64,000 nucleotides of DNA from Hyaloperonospora brassicae (taxonomy: Eukaryota > Oomycota > Peronosporomycetes > Peronosporales > Peronosporaceae), in NCBI GenBank assembly GCA_947650285.1, contig CANTFL010000226.1, forward strand, positions 62,001-126,000. The letters run 5' to 3'. Below are positions 42,976-56,922 of this stretch, one piece after another. A program made the position numbers and the translations under genes. Every line of letters starts with the position of its first letter. Position 1 is the stretch's first letter. Under the pieces are notes generated by a model. That model was not told the DNA's origin, ran no database searches, and saw nothing but the letters and a program-made list of their open reading frames with translations.

Positions 42976-45900
42976 ATATCAATTTTCAAAATATGTAAAC
43001 ATATTTTGGCAATCGCAATGATCCTCTTCAGCGCAAATATCCATGTTCTTTTCAGATTGTGCCTATCTTGACACACGATATAAAGATTACTTATAAAACC
43101 TAATTTTCAAACAGTTTATGTAGCTCTTCACCTTATATGGCGAGGATCCATATTCCAGATATTCATTAGGTGTCAGCAGGAGGGCTCCCGGGTTGCGTTT
43201 ATCAGTATTGTGTGTCAAAATCTATTTTTTAGAACTATAAGTTTGCGTTGGAGGGGTATGGCGCGCTACCCGTTATACTTATTGGTGATTGCTTACACAA
43301 GATCTAGAGAGAATATTGACCTAACGTGCCCGCGTAAAAAAATACCCCAATAAAAAAATTATTAGCGATACCAAGCGTTGTAAAATTCGAAATTTAGTCT
43401 AATAATGCAGATTTAGCGGTACAGATACCTTGATCGATCTAATAATGCGTTTGGACGCAAGATTTGATTTACATATGTGGTCTTATCCGTTATTAAATCA
43501 CAGAACGTCGTGACTATTTTATCAAAATTGGCCTCTCAACTGAAATCTTTTAAAACAAATTTATTGCGCAATGTGGCAAGTTGGCAAATCAATGTTCATA
43601 CAAAAAGTAGAAGGCTTGAGATACAGGACTTTCAGTGTCAAATAGTTATTCCAAATTTCTTGTTATAACTCTTTGATGCAGGGACCTGTTGTGGCACATA
43701 AAGTCATGGTAGCTTGACCGAAGTAATTTACCCATGCAAGTGACTTCATGATAGTTGTGCGGGAGGTCGGCGACGATAAAGGCATCATGGACCAATCATA
43801 ATAATGGCCCGATGACTGAAGTTGTCGGGTAAGCGATTAAGATAGCACTTATACGCGCCAATGAAATTTTTAATTGAGGGTTTGAGCGAATTTGTCGAGC
43901 GTGAAAGGTTTTAACATCGAGGCAGCCGAAAACACTATATGTGTGTAATGGGGCAACCTATTTTACTAATAGGATACATATATTACTACATAGTTTAATA
44001 ATATGAGATATAGGCAATATCCGAATAGCAAAAAATGTGCGCCAATTCATTATTGGTTGATAATTGGGGTGTCAGATCCAGCAGTTAGCCAATAATTAGG
44101 TGTATGCTAAAGGGTACCTATGATCTAGTTTGCATAATTTTGCCTTAAGTGCAAAAATATATCAAAAACACATTTGAACAGTTCAATTTACGAGTCAATA
44201 AAATCCCCCTTTTTACGCCCTTATGGTGAAAGATTATAATAAGGATCATTTCCCCGTAACAGGGTGCGAACAAAGCGATTCCTATTACCTCTTACGATAG
44301 ACAGTGTATAATGCAGTACATACGTTCAATGCAAGGCGTATAACTGAAGATGCTCGATATCGTCGAGTATTACGGTAAAAGCTCACCGATAGAAACACTT
44401 AGCAACTGAAAACTGTGTTGAATTGAGCACCATTCAGGAAAAATGAGGTTAGGCGGGAAGGGCGTTGTTAGTCCTCTTGTACTAAGAGGACAAGCAGTAA
44501 GATAAAATTTGCTGATTAAATTGCAGCGGGGAAAAATGGAAACCAGACGTTTTATATTACAGATAATACGGTAGCTGACACCGAGCCTAGTTGCCGGCTC
44601 TAATCAAAATATGTGTTTTGGTAACCCCCTGCGTCGATAAGGGAGCCATCAGACGTTGGTACATAACATCGAAGCAAAGCAACGAGAGAAATGATAAGAA
44701 ATGATTGATTCTTATCGTATTGGCCTGTCTTCAACACGCAAATAATTTCAAAGACTAGAATAATCGTGGCGAGTAGCCTAAAACTAAGAAAAAGCTTGTA
44801 GAATGTCTTAATGAATGCATAGAAATAAATAAAGCAGGCATCAAGATTCGCTTTGGATACTAGAAGTCTCTTATGATCTTGCGTTCGATTCAAAATTTTT
44901 GCTGCGGGATTACTGAAGCCTGCATTATGGCTGCCACTATTGAGACATGAGTTACTTGACTAGGCAATGACATAAATATAGGCAAAGGCGGCGAATCATC
45001 TCAATGATAGTACAACTATTATAGATACGGTAATAAATGCTCATTGGATCAGGCAAAAACACCGTTTCAGCGCCAAATCCGCTTAAAACCTACTATATAG
45101 CAGTCAACGCTATACCCTGCCATTGCATTTGTTAGTCGATACGATATTTAGGTATCCCTACACCAATGGAAATTTTAATCCTGCTAATCTATCCTGCTGA
45201 GCGAAGTACATCGTACATTCTGTACTTGGTTGGTGTGGAGAAGCGGGTCGAAGAATAGTGTAAGTAATGTGCTAAAGAAGGGCTACCCCGTTACCTGTAC
45301 TAAATACGAAGATCAAATTTATAGATCGGTTCCGATCGACAATCGGAACTGATCTGGCAGTAGACCCTATCCGAAAGGAGATTTAATCAAAGAAGCATCC
45401 AATTCAAAAGTAATTTTAATCTATGATGGATCCAATCTGATATAGTATTCTTATCTAAGAGAGGATCCGATCCAAGCTCCGATTTTGATCAAAGCCAGAG
45501 GTAAGGATTGAATCAATGACCTTACATTATACACGAGACAGATTGTTTCATTCGCGACACGTGTCGAGTTTCTTTTCATCAAAAAGTCTAAGCCGTAAAA
45601 TTTGTGAAATGTTCGGTTAACATTTGGAAGATTTTTTTACCATCGTTTTGCACAGGACGCGTGTCTACCCTTACCGGTAAAAAAATGATTTTGACCTTTT
45701 GACTCTGGGGTATTTCACGCGTCTCTAATAATATCAATTTCTTCCGATTCCTTAGCTTTCTGTATACGCCCGACGTGTCACATTTTAGGACAGAAACCGA
45801 TAATGGCCTTTCGATGTGTCATGGGTTACCTGCGTCCGAGCCGTGTCAGTCCCAGTGTCGTGTGTATAGATATTGTATCTCAGGTTGACTAATACGCTCC

Positions 45901-46130
45901 GTTACGTTATCACGGACGTTGACACTTATTAATCTGGGCACGAGTCCTGAAAACGTTTTCGGTATGGCAGGACCTTATATTGGCATCATGAGGATCAAGG
46001 CAAGAGTACCGCGTGTGAATCAAGATGAAGTGATTCCATTATTAATTTGGCCAAGGAGTTCGTAAAAATTGTATTTAACGGTTCATTAATAGATAAATTA
46101 GACTTAAAACAATTAAAAGAAACGCGTCAT
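42976..46130. other. No genes recognised; one strong hairpin
   Basis: AT-rich. LTR-end-like words (TGTAATGGGGCAACC at 43946-43960, CTACCCCGTTAC at 45283-45294) hint at very old LTRs but no full alignment was possible. A strong hairpin lies at 45323-45355. Confidence 0.4.
45323..45355. other. 14-bp inverted repeat (one mismatch)
   Basis: AGATCGGTTCCGAT (45323-45336) pairs with ATCGGAACTGATCT (45342-45355) with 13 of 14 matches and a 5-base loop. Related GATCC/GATCNGATCC words continue to about 45490. It may be part of a MITE or LTR relic. Confidence 0.55.
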
Positions 46131-46178
46131 CGCTTCGAAGATGGATCTGTGGCCTCCCGACAAAACGAGTAACGCCAT

Positions 46179-46361
46179 ATGTCTATACAAGTATTTCACT
46201 TCGATTGTTCGGCCGACTGTTTACAACACTTTCCCAACATCACGACACCTGCATCAGGACGCAGCAAGAAAGAAAGGCATGACCAAGATCGCGAGACGGC
46301 TTACGTGGTCAGAAGGTTAAGGAGATTGAGATTTACGCATGGTACAAGGCGATCTCGATGA
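46179..46361 (+). pseudogene. Possible transposase C-terminal remnant
   Basis: 60 codons with a TPASGRSKKERH segment followed by a basic RRLRRLRFTHGTRR region. It resembles the PPGRPKKKR tail of MULE transposases, and two MULE-like elements lie nearby. The assignment is weak: no core domain is present. Confidence 0.25.
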
Positions 46362-46636
46362 GATCCAGGTGGCGCATATTGAGTGCCAACAAGTGACATT
46401 TGATCGCATAAAGATCTTCACGCCGTTACCCTCGTCATAAACACGTTCAAGTTTAACATCTATAATAGTTTACCGAAAAGATTCCAGCCTACCCTGCTGA
46501 CAATGACCCGAGGGGGAAGGGAAAAAGCACGTACATGGATTACCTTTTCCGATTGTCCACCGTCTGAATATCAGTAGAGAGGCGGAATTACATAAGCAAT
46601 ATTGCGAACCCCGCATTACTACGAACACATATTTAG

Positions 46637-46846
46637 TACCGCCTCCTGGATCAGATTGAGTGTGAGCTCGATGACAGCCACGAACAGCATAATATTACTG
46701 TCACAGATGCTTCAAAGGCAACTGATTTAATAAAAACATTTAAGCTGCAACAGGACAGTGATGCAAAAACTGTAATCAAGTCGCTACAGCAGATGAAGGA
46801 CGTGTTCAAGCGGTCGGAACGGAAAAATGGTATATATAATAAATGA
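46637..46846 (+). pseudogene. Uncharacterised coding-like fragment
   Basis: A 70-codon open plus frame without an ATG at its start, reading LLDQIECELDD..., KATDLIKTFKLQQD, KSLQQMKDVFKRSERK and then TGA. Composition and helical character look protein-coding in otherwise AT-rich DNA. A CCGCATTAC word lies just upstream (46611-46619), similar to the GCGCATTAC words near the pogo-like relic, so it may be the C-terminus of that transposase type. Not recognised with certainty. Confidence 0.35.
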
Positions 46847-47224
46847 AACTTCTTCAGACGTATTATGGTAGTGTTTTCATCATTAGACAAATACGCCAAA
46901 ATGTTCAAGAAAAAGAATACGAAAGAATAACATTAATAAGAGGGTAATATCTTTTGAATTTCAAATTATAATAGTAGAAGGTTTACTATTGTATGTATTG
47001 ACCCGACCTTGGGTCGGACATATAAACTATTTCTATAGATTATGATTTCAAAAAAGTTATATTTTTGAGAGGGTTTATACTGCGAGAAGTCCGTGCGTAG
47101 ACAGATCTTGGTGTTGAGCTCTGGACTGACTTTGTGGTAAAAACGGCGAGTTACAGAATCGTTTTTATTTCATGTCTATAAGCCATGTACGTGGAGTTGT
47201 CTCATATCGGACCCATTTTATTTA

Positions 47225-47735
47225 TAAAGATGTGGTACCACAGCTTAAACTTATGCTCTGAAAAAAGAAGCTAACGTTGTTGAGGCTCACTTTTTTAGCT
47301 CTTAGGATTGCCGGTTTTTCGCGATTGATTTTCGCATCATTACTTTGTCTCGAATACACGTCTCTCTCATATCTGTGGGCGCAGCTGTTGTCCTATAGTC
47401 TATGCTTTAACAACAGTTGTTGATGAAAATTGCACCTACCCTGTTTGGGTATTTACAACTTATTTCAAATACAGTGCATGGTTTTACTCCATATCACACA
47501 ATTGTGGAGTATTATTTTGCACACCGATCTTTTGTCTGTACACTAGACATATAAAGTTCTGCGCTACGACACAACTAGAACCCGACGGTACAGCTTTATC
47601 AACAGTTTACTCACTTAAAAAGGCACTTGAGCATGGAGTTCTTCACACTGTATATAGTTTAGGGTCATTAACTTCTAAATTTGTATCCGTTTGTGGTAGC
47701 TTGAGTTTTTTTCTTACAACATTGCAAGACAGCCT
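47225..47735 (+). repeat. Dispersed repeat R1, copy 2
   Basis: Colinear with 2255-2775. Its best plus-strand translation (TYPVWVFTTYFKYSAWFYS..., FCTPIFCLYTRHIKFC) is longer and cleaner than copy 1 and continues to about 47690. Terminal repeats were not found. Confidence 0.6.
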
Positions 47736-49802
47736 AAGGATTCCATAGAGTATATTTTTTAAAGAAAGGACGACGCAATTTTTATTATACGTCTCGCTCC
47801 CATAATCCATATCTTACATTTGTTGCCTAAAGTGCTATACAAAAACCAAGAGGATGAACCGAATATCAAGTAAAACAATCCATATAGTGGCTACATGCGA
47901 AGGCACAGGAGCTATACCCCGTCCAAATGTACTTACGCAGTAATCAACATTAAGTGCCTGTTATAAGCAGAAACTGTTGCCCATATACAAGTGATCAGTT
48001 TCGGCCATACGTATGGCCTTTAGTGCGTGTCTGAGAAAAATGCATCGACTATTTGCTTCGGCTGTGTACGGGTCCAACCATGTTTGTAAATGTCGATTCG
48101 TCTTTTCCCGTGCTTCATGTGTCATAAGCCTGATTTTCAGCGGATCAACTGGCAAAATTTACGATAATATTGTGGTATTACACTCGCCCGGCGTAATACA
48201 AAAAAACACCGCTCATTATTCACATGACCATCGCAAAAATTATACGATATCGTTGAGTTGCGAAGAAAAGTTGTTTTTGTCCGCTATTTGCCGCTGGATA
48301 ACGGTAAACATGAAATCAAAAGGAGACAGTAAAAACTATATATCATGGAATGAATTCAGGCGGTGAAAGCGTCCCATCATTAGATTCCTACAATCTATAA
48401 ATGACAGCTGTAGCAGAGCTGGTATAGCTCCTGACCATAGGAAGGTAATTGGAGCTGGCTCGGCTCCTAGACATATATCGGCTTCCTGATTAGTGAGCGA
48501 GATAATTTTTTACAAGAGTTCGACCCTACAACTCAATAGGCCTAAAGCTTCAGGTTAACGTTAAAAGTCTTCATCGATATAGCAAATCGACTGCACAGTG
48601 TGCTGAGTGTTTTATATCTGAACACAAAAGTTAAGTGCCGTACAACCAGAGACGCTTTTGGAAGACGTGTCTCTCATAGATTAAAAAGGGGATGAACTAT
48701 ATCCTGATTTTATACATGAGAAAACTTCGACCAAACGTACCCAATCCAGACACAAATGCTGTTTATTAGCACATATTTGGAGAATTTCTATTTGGTGGCT
48801 GACACTCGTCACCCCTCAACACCTGATTAAGTGTTCTAATATCACTTTCAGTCGGACCACATCCCTGGTGCGAAACGCACAAGTAATATTGGTTATTAAG
48901 CGACATGTATCCTCGTTACTCGATCAAATATCTTCTTCAAAGAGGTCTGTGTGCGTGCGGTTAATTGCATGGTTGGTCATAAGCACTGGACACCATGGCG
49001 TGACAAGCCTCCGACACTTTCTTTTTACCTTCATCTATATGACGAGTTGGACTATGCTTAGCAATGCCATTTTATATGGAAAAATAGTAATTAACACATC
49101 CATGTTTGAGGCACGGCCTCATTCGGCACAAATTGTTCGCAGAAGTTAAAGATGACATGACGCTATCTATGCATCATCATAGATCAGATGCAGGTATACC
49201 ATCACCACCACAAACCCTTTCTATGAGCTACAACAGCTGCATTTTCAGCTAGAAATAGAAAGCTCCGTGTCGTTCTCAGGACGCTATAGCGCTTACAAGT
49301 CATTATGAATATAATCTCACACCACCTGACAACGAAGAACGTTTCCGTCATATTGTTAATTATGAATTGACGAGGTGGACCATCGGCCCAACTACTATTC
49401 GCCTAAGGATAGATTACTAAGCTATGCTCTACGCGGGAGTTACCGGAAGGCCTATTTAAGCAGACGTAATCATCACAAGGGGCGTCATGCTAGTCTATCG
49501 CGTAATGGACTGGTTCCACCGTTCAAGGGCGAGCCCACTATCCTGTGGACCGCCGAAGCACCTGTTGAGGCAGATAACCACTCCATTCGCCGAGTGTATC
49601 GAGCACGGCAACACAGTAAAATGATAGCTTTGAGATAAGTAATATTAGCGTGGCAGGTGTTTGTCTGGAAAGAAAATTTGGGATGATAAGGACAAGCTTA
49701 AGTCCAAAGACTTGTAGCGCACTCGCTCGCGCTAAGCTGCGGACACGAAGATAGCCGCTAGTCGCAGCTAAACGCTAAACAATAACCGGCTTATTCACAC
49801 CC
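47736..49802. other. No genes recognised
   Basis: Open frames on plus 48013-48366 (117 codons), 48868-49149 and 49375-49638 and on minus 47961-48155 do not resemble known families. Composition is slightly GC-richer at 49350-49640, which may be the decayed 3' end of Gypsy C. Confidence 0.4.
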
Positions 49803-50006
49803 CTACTGGTGCGAAATATCTCTCGCCTCCAGACACACCTGCACAGGGCGCTCATAAGCACCAACGCCATAAGCACAATCTTGTCGTAGCTTAATTTCCA
49901 ATTTCCCCGACTTAGTAGACGAAGGGTACCCTCTCCACTTCACCAAGTATTGGTAATTATCGTTCCGAGAAAGTCGCTTGAGCGTGTCTTCACATGGAAC
50001 GGGCAT
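49803..50006 (-). pseudogene. Gypsy C chromodomain remnant
   Basis: YQYLVKWRGYPSS followed by a RQDCAYGVGAYER end matches the chromodomain and C-terminus of oomycete Gypsy integrases. The expected SWEP segment is disturbed. Confidence 0.75.
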
Positions 50007-50851
50007 TTCTCTTGCTCGTCGAGGTGAACTGGAAGCGCCACATCGGAGGCATCTTATGCCGTTTCATGCCAAGTGATCGATGACTAAAAATTCGGATGTG
50101 CAATCGACTTGAGAGCGAGTGTAACCCGTATAATCAACGGATGCTCGGCTACTAGCCCTGGAGCAGAGCCGACCTCATTTAAAGGATCTTCTTTATATCT
50201 TGTGGCGGGTGTACCTATTTGTGGCACAGCCACCTTCGGCGGCGCAAGCGCCTCAAGACGCACGTACGAAAGAAACCGATACGGCGTAGGTAAGCCAGCG
50301 AATAAACGGAGTCTGTTTGCGATTCAAGCTGAAGAATTAGCGTACAAGCAAAGTTTTTATTCGATACGACCTTAAATAGCCCAGTAAAGGGTGGACGAAA
50401 TATTGTCTTATACACGGCAGACAACATGTTTTACGGTAGGGTTTTGGTAAAAAGTATTTCTTATTGTCCGAGCGAAACCTTTTTATTATATCTTCATCCT
50501 TAAGCATCCCCTTGTTCGTTTTATTTTCCTGGCTTTTAGCCGTTGTATCACACACATGGCGTAATAAATTTTATTGCGTTGCGAAAAAAACACTTTAATG
50601 TTTGTATACAGTGATTAGGCTGAGATCAGGAAGCATATCAGCTATTTCTCCCCCCTTTAATTCCAAAACCATGTTGTAGTCTAAGTGTATAGAAATCAAG
50701 GGCGTGGGAGCCCGTATACGTAGAACGGGGTATGGCTAGTGGAGGCAGGGACGGTGTGGATTAATCAGAACTTGGACGACACGAAACAGTGAGCATTAAT
50801 GTTGAAACTTTCCAACACAAAGACTAAATTAAATTACACCGATAGCACAAT

Positions 50852-51136
50852 TCACTCGTAACTTTGATCATCGTTTTGTGAATAATCCTCGTTGGATATG
50901 CTTAAACAGGTACCCATCTTTATAAAGACATTCCTCCAGAACTTTCTAGTGCAGCGAAGACCTAGATCGGAGATGATTGTCATAGGCAAACCGTGTTGAC
51001 GAAGCAATTGATCGATAAATAGATAATATTTGAAATTCCCTGTACTGTCCCACCCGTCAATGGTACTTGAACAGACGCCAAACAAGCAATTTTGCTTAAC
51101 GGTAAAAAAGATCACATGCCAGTGTTGGCGTTCCAA
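50852..51136 (-). pseudogene. Gypsy C integrase core remnant
   Basis: LFIDQLLRQHGLPMTIISD, then RCTRKFWRNVFIKMGTCLS and DYSQNDDQSYE, correspond to the second Asp, the fingers and the HPQTDGQTE block of the integrase core. The Glu-bearing motif is degraded (QNDDQSYE). Confidence 0.75.
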
Positions 51137-51729
51137 ACCTTCGGTAGACCAAACACGAGGTTGATGCTAATGAATTTCGGATTCGCAGAGGGCACGAAAA
51201 ATTAGCGAGCGGCGAAGCCGAGATGGATGCGGGTTTGACCCGCTGACACGTTTTACACGTATGCACATACGTGCTTACCCATTTATAGAGTTTAGCCCAC
51301 AGAGGTAAAGGTATTTTTAGGACCGAGGTGACCCCTCAACACAGTATCATGCGCATCAAATAAGTTCAGATACCCTAATTTTTATCGTTTTAAAACACGA
51401 TACGAGGAAGATTTTTAACATTCTTGTCGTAGCACAATGAGTATCGGTTGATGTGATTTCGATGTATATGTGCACGCAATTGTGCAAAAATTCTATATCT
51501 GTGTCGGTACACCTAGCAATCAAGAATACGTAGTACAGCTACAACAGTATTGATCACGGGCATAGATCATACGAATCAAACTCGATAGGAATAATGACAA
51601 AGTTCTCACATAAGCAATTGCATAGTAAGGACTGCGCGATAAAGCATTAATCAACCGGATTTAGTTTCTCGACTTGTAATTGTTTTATTGGTAATCGGGA
51701 AGTTATGAGTGTTATCGAGCTATTATTAG

Positions 51730-51990
51730 AGAGATAAGACGATTAGGTAGCAGTACGTGTTGACGCAGGATCATTGACATCAAAAAAAATATCGATAAGC
51801 AGATGAACTCTTCATTTGACGAGACCATACATATTTGCAAGCAAAAATTTGTCATGAACAGATTAGTTCTGCTCTGCGGTCTTATTCTGGGGAGACTCAT
51901 CTGCGACAACACGCTCATGACCATCTGGGTCATTTTGAAATAATGCACACTCAATGGAAAAATGGGAAGCGTGACAGAAGACACTGAAGG
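51730..51990 (-). pseudogene. Gypsy C RNase H remnant
   Basis: Minus-strand translation gives FCHASHFSIECALFQNDPDGHERVV and, after a stop, SVHDKFLLANMYGLVK and RVHLLIDIFF. This matches VVCDASDFAIGCALMQFD...YPVHDKELLAMKYAL-KFRVHLLGDRPF. Two Asp residues of CDASD are His and the Glu of KELLA is Phe, so it is inactive. Confidence 0.7.
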
Positions 51991-52332
51991 GCCGCGCAAG
52001 ATATATAAAACTCAAAATTAAATACTATAGGAGACATCCCTTTAACTCACCGGATCATCGTTGTTATTGCTAGGCTAGTACCATTCCACAGGCTTCTTTA
52101 AGAGATTAAATAATTTTTGAGCAATGTCTGCAAGAATGCACTGTACTTGTGTAAGTGGTTGGAGAGACCGGGACTTTTGCGTAAGTCTTTTATTATTTAG
52201 GAAATGGCCATTCGACTATGGAGTCGACCTTAGCAGCATCAGCTCGTAATCTTTTCCGTCCAATGAAGCATTATTAAAACAACATATCTTTAGCGTCAAA
52301 GAGACAATTAGATGCTTTCGCATACAGCTTAT

Positions 52333-53000
52333 TCATTCATCTTTACTCAAGCACTGATCGCAAAAGATCAACTCGATTCTGTACGTCGGACCACCATTCC
52401 ATAAACGAGTATCGACAAAAATATCATTATAGTACATTTTGGTATAGCCTCGATGAAGTCTGAACAATTGCGTCACGAAAAAATCAAATGTAGGAGAAAC
52501 ATTGGACAGCCTTCGGGGCATTAAAAGCTACTCTCAATGCATTACACTTGGACTGATGACTGCGGTTAGCGTTATATCGCTTGCTTGCATGAGCAATTAG
52601 TATTAAACATCGACAAGGTCGTGTGCACTGAACCTGTTATATCTATTCATGGCGTTCTGCAGCACATTCGTTTGATATATGGGTGTTCTTACCGGTATAG
52701 TTTCTTTATCCTGCTCACAATACGCCTAAACAAGACCCTCTAACTATTCAGATTATTTATACAAAATGTGGGCGTAGAATGACGAGACTTTTATTTTTGT
52801 ATCATATTCGACGTGTGCATTTAAATTAACAATTTCGTCAAGGATCCTGCACTATTTCTCTGCTAAAGGCCACTTTCGTAGAACGCAGTACCCAGCTCCA
52901 GGAATTAGATCAATTTCATGACGAACACCTCTATAGATAGGAAATCCAGACGGTGGGTCATGACGCACCACGTCCGATACTTTGTCAATTAAAGGAAAAA
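52333..53000 (-). pseudogene. Gypsy C reverse transcriptase remnant
   Basis: Minus frame 52333-52521 reads MPRRLSNVSPTFDFFVTQLF and YTKMYYNDIFVD, matching MPFGLSNAPATFNRLVT and the YFDDIFVH box, with the first catalytic Asp changed to Asn. The pre-RT block GVRHEIDLIPGAGYCVLRKW is read at about 52870-52935, matching the same block in Gypsy A. Confidence 0.75.
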
Positions 53001-55339
53001 GGTTTTATATAATATAAGGGATCCGTGGGATCATGTAGGTCGCCGATACATTACGGGTATCAAGTACCATCATCCTGTCTTCAAGGGCGGACTCATATTT
53101 GAGTGGTGACAAGTTGAGCTCAGGCCCGGGGTGAATGATCACAAGGTCGGATATGGCGCCTGCCTTAAAAGGCGCCCAATCTCATTGCCAGACATTTTTT
53201 CTACCTCAAACAAAGCATTTAACAATTAAATATATCCAGGCTTATCCTGACAATAAAGCGACTAGTATCTTCATTAACAAATGTATATAGTAAAATAATA
53301 AATATAATCAATGTGTAAAGACATGGACGCTTTGCGTTTCGATGTTTTTGTCTGACTGTTGTCGCTGTTATTTCTAAGATTAAATCTTGCACCTCCTAAA
53401 GACCAAGCCAGGAGGAAACCTGACTTTTGCGCCCATAGGAATATGCTCTATACGAAAGCTAATGTATTAATTGGCATGCAGTATGTCGCTATCGCAGCAA
53501 ACGTCAAATTAAGCATATATGGATGCTGAAAACCCTGAACCGTAATAATATAAAGTTATTTTAAGAGAAATAAATTATGATGACGCATGACCTACGCAGG
53601 CAAATATTCCGCGTAGCATCAAACTTAATATAGAAACAGAGCACTTTTGCGTTGCTTACGCGTGGCCGTCGGCAAGATATGATAAAAATAGGGATGAGCA
53701 CAAATTTTAGTAAATTTTAAATAATGAGACTATTCTAATAACTAGGTCAAATTAAACTTCGAGCACCATACCGAAATTTAATTTCTGTTTCAATCAAGAT
53801 GTGAGTCGTGGCTGCGGATATTGTGTTTATGACTAATAACACTAAACCTTTAATTTTGCCATGGTGGTCGTGTAATCGCATTCCTAGTTTGCGATATCGA
53901 TGAAGTGAAAAACAGATATAAAAGCTAGATAAACGCCGATAGCATTTGTGATTGCGATCACATTACCTATATTCCACGGATGACATCATATTATTTGCTA
54001 CAAAGAAGGTAAGAGAGCAATTTATGTTGCCAAACAATATTTTGGTCCATTCGACTTTCTTGTTATCGTCTGACTGCAAAACACAGGAATAAAACGGCAT
54101 CATATAATACTTATTATTATAGGGTGCATTTAAACGATCGTATTTCGAATGTTAGGTGGCTGTATGTATGATGGACCTTCTTGTTACTTGAGCGGATATA
54201 TTTCTTTAAAGAAGTCCTATTATTAGCTTTTTGATGCTATTCAATATTTTTCGAGCACTTTCTCGACCGTCCTGTGTCTAGATTTTCTTCATAAATCGAT
54301 CATTATCAATTTGCTTACGACGACGTCAAAAAACTGTTCTTTGTCTAAATACGTAACCAACTTGTCCAGTGTATCATAAATTGTTGATTTAAAATCATTA
54401 TGTTGTTACATTGTTAGTCTCTATGATTTTACTACTGAGTGTCGCGACCTGATCACTAAATTCTAACCTTCTTATCTTTTATAAGTGTAAGACATCTGTA
54501 AAATGTGATCGAACAGAATATTGCTAATTCATTTTTGAAGTTTGCTGAAAGTACAAATATTTTCTCCGTGCAGAACTATTTAAATTAATGCAGTTGTAGT
54601 ATAAGCTTAAAATCGTTATGACGATAATACTTTTCATTTTCGAATTCATTTCGCAAACAATATGTAATCAATTGGAATTCATATATCTTGATAGATGTTG
54701 GCCGAGGACGTATGCTTATTGTGCTATTAAATATGAAAAAAACATATATTTACACACTTTACAGGGGTGTATTTTAAATGAAAGAAGAAATATGTCTTAT
54801 TTAAATGCTTGCGACAAGGAAAATTAAAATAAAATCAAAATTGTATATATGGTTCGTATAAATAATGTTACAACAAACGTAAACCAAACTTTCGCTTACA
54901 TCAATCTTTTGGGCGTTGCCGGAGCTTCAGTGTTTAAAGAAAGCAATATCATACAACAAGACTCATAAGAAGAGCTTCGAGATCGACAAAGAAGGTTTGC
55001 ATCTGTTGTAAAAACCTGATGTTTAGTGCGTATTTCCACATAGGAAATTTGCTGCGCAATGTGACAATTGGCTTAATACTATTGAAAGTTGATGTTATTA
55101 TATGTGGCCAAATATATCAAGACGCTCCGATAGTTAGTCAATAAAGCACCCTCGCTTGATACTATCACATTTCCAGCTACATAAAAAAACACCAGGTAAG
55201 CGTTTGCGTATATCTTAAATGCACGAAATATGTAGTGGAAAGCTAATCTCGAGATGGATCACAATCTATTTAATAATTCCGCAAAAGTTATATGATACTA
55301 TAAATATCCTTATTCAACCACTTTTTCAGATTATTTATA

Positions 55340-55460
55340 TATTAAGATTTAAACACTGACCAAATCACCTCGCCCATTACTCAGTACACGCGTCTAATAG
55401 TGAGTCGTGATCAAGCTTTCACATATTATGTAAAACATTAAAGTTGAAGAGATCGATTTA
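55340..55460 (-). repeat. Possible ancient family-A LTR fragment
   Basis: CACGCGTCTAATAGTGAGT and flanking words resemble the minus-strand LTR segment around 18030-18060 and 5005-5040. The alignment is short and gapped. Confidence 0.3.
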
Positions 55461-56922
55461 TGACAGTAAAGATTATTTATATAACACTTATCGTAGCCGA
55501 TTACGATTGGAGTAAGTTACGCAACAAAATATAGAATTATTCTTGGCCTGATGTGGGATGAATGATAATGTATCTTTAAATTGACTTGTTACAGGAAGCT
55601 AGTCACCTTCTACAGTATTTAGTCATAAACTGTAATAAAAAACATTACTTCTTTTAATGCTGATAAACAATGCGCTTTCAATTAGGAATCTATTTTAACT
55701 TCCCCATCGAACTGCTTGTTTGCTCCCCTATCTTCGCCTGAAACGACTTTTACGTGTCAATAGTTTCAGTCAACACATTAAGCTGTATTTTTGCTTAGTT
55801 AGCTAAGTGTTCGGTTATTTCAGGCCTTCGCTACCCAAGACAATCATCCTAGGTATCTGGACCGATATAGGTACCATTAATGCATCGATTCCAGTGACAT
55901 CATGTTGAAGTGGGGAATATGATTTTATAATTAAATTGGAGCTGTTTCAAGAAAAAAAATACGGGTATTGTTCTGTACAGCTAGAGACTAATTGAAGCAA
56001 TATCTACATCTTGCGGCAATTCAATAAAAGCGCGACTGGAATTTCAGCGTCTTGCGGTAAAATTCCATGTTCCATATTGCTCTATAGGTCCAGCGTCCGA
56101 TACTATTAGTGATATATCATTGCCATTAAATCTGGATATAAAATTTCGGTCTGAATAAATGTTTTTAAAGCCCCTTGTGTAAATATCTCGTCCAGCCGCG
56201 AGTTAATAATTCGTCATATCAGCTGGCGTATCACATCCCTACAGTTTAAAAAATCGACTACAATTTTATAAGCGCAATAAGATAATTTGCTTAATGAGTG
56301 GCGCGCAAAAAATTACAATGAAGGGACACATTCCGATAATCTTGTAAGAATTACTACAGACTATTTAAATATAGTCATCACTGATTTTTACATTTATAAT
56401 TTTTTTTCGCCTAGCATGTTTTTGTCAGTATCATGCACACTTTGTACCTCATGTAGTGAAGTTTTGAAAGACACACATAACTAATTTATATCAGTGTAGG
56501 TCAGAATAGTCTATGTTCCCATATAATACGGTATCTTTTGTCCGACATGGTGTCAACAAAATAAAATGGCTAATTAATTGGAGAAAAATTCACAGACTAT
56601 ACAACTATTTAGGTCTGAGAGAATGATGTATATTTTGCAATATATTACGTTTGTCTTTATTAAGTGATGCCGAAAGGGTTTTTACCAATAATGTGTTTTA
56701 TTGTGGTCGCTGGGTATATGCGTCGTAAGGACTATTTAAAAGACGTCGAGAAAATTCATCTATGATCTTGTACGTATACCCTGACCGTGGCTCAGCTACA
56801 TAATGGGTAATCTCTCATCAACAGAGTGGGTGTAGAGATACTAAGGGGCACTGTGTGTGCATCAATTTTTACATATCAAACTATTGAGACAAAGGAGGGC
56901 TCAATCTGGTGTTGTTGAGTTA

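Larger units (their letters stand above)
49803..53000 (-). mobile_element. Gypsy family C (minus strand), heavily decayed
   Basis: Read right to left: pre-RT block and RT (about 52330-53000), RNase H (about 51730-51990), integrase (about 50850-51290), chromodomain (49803-50006). The order and spacing are those of a chromodomain Gypsy pol. No LTRs or gag identified. Confidence 0.75.

Noticed and set aside
43946..45296. LTR-like terminal words TGTAATGGGGCAACC and CTACCCCGTTAC
   Set aside because: They resemble family A/B LTR ends, but no internal alignment between or beyond them was found, and the spacing is too large for one LTR.
48013..48366. 117-codon plus frame
   Set aside because: No recognisable domain and the opposite strand is also partly open; not supported as a gene.
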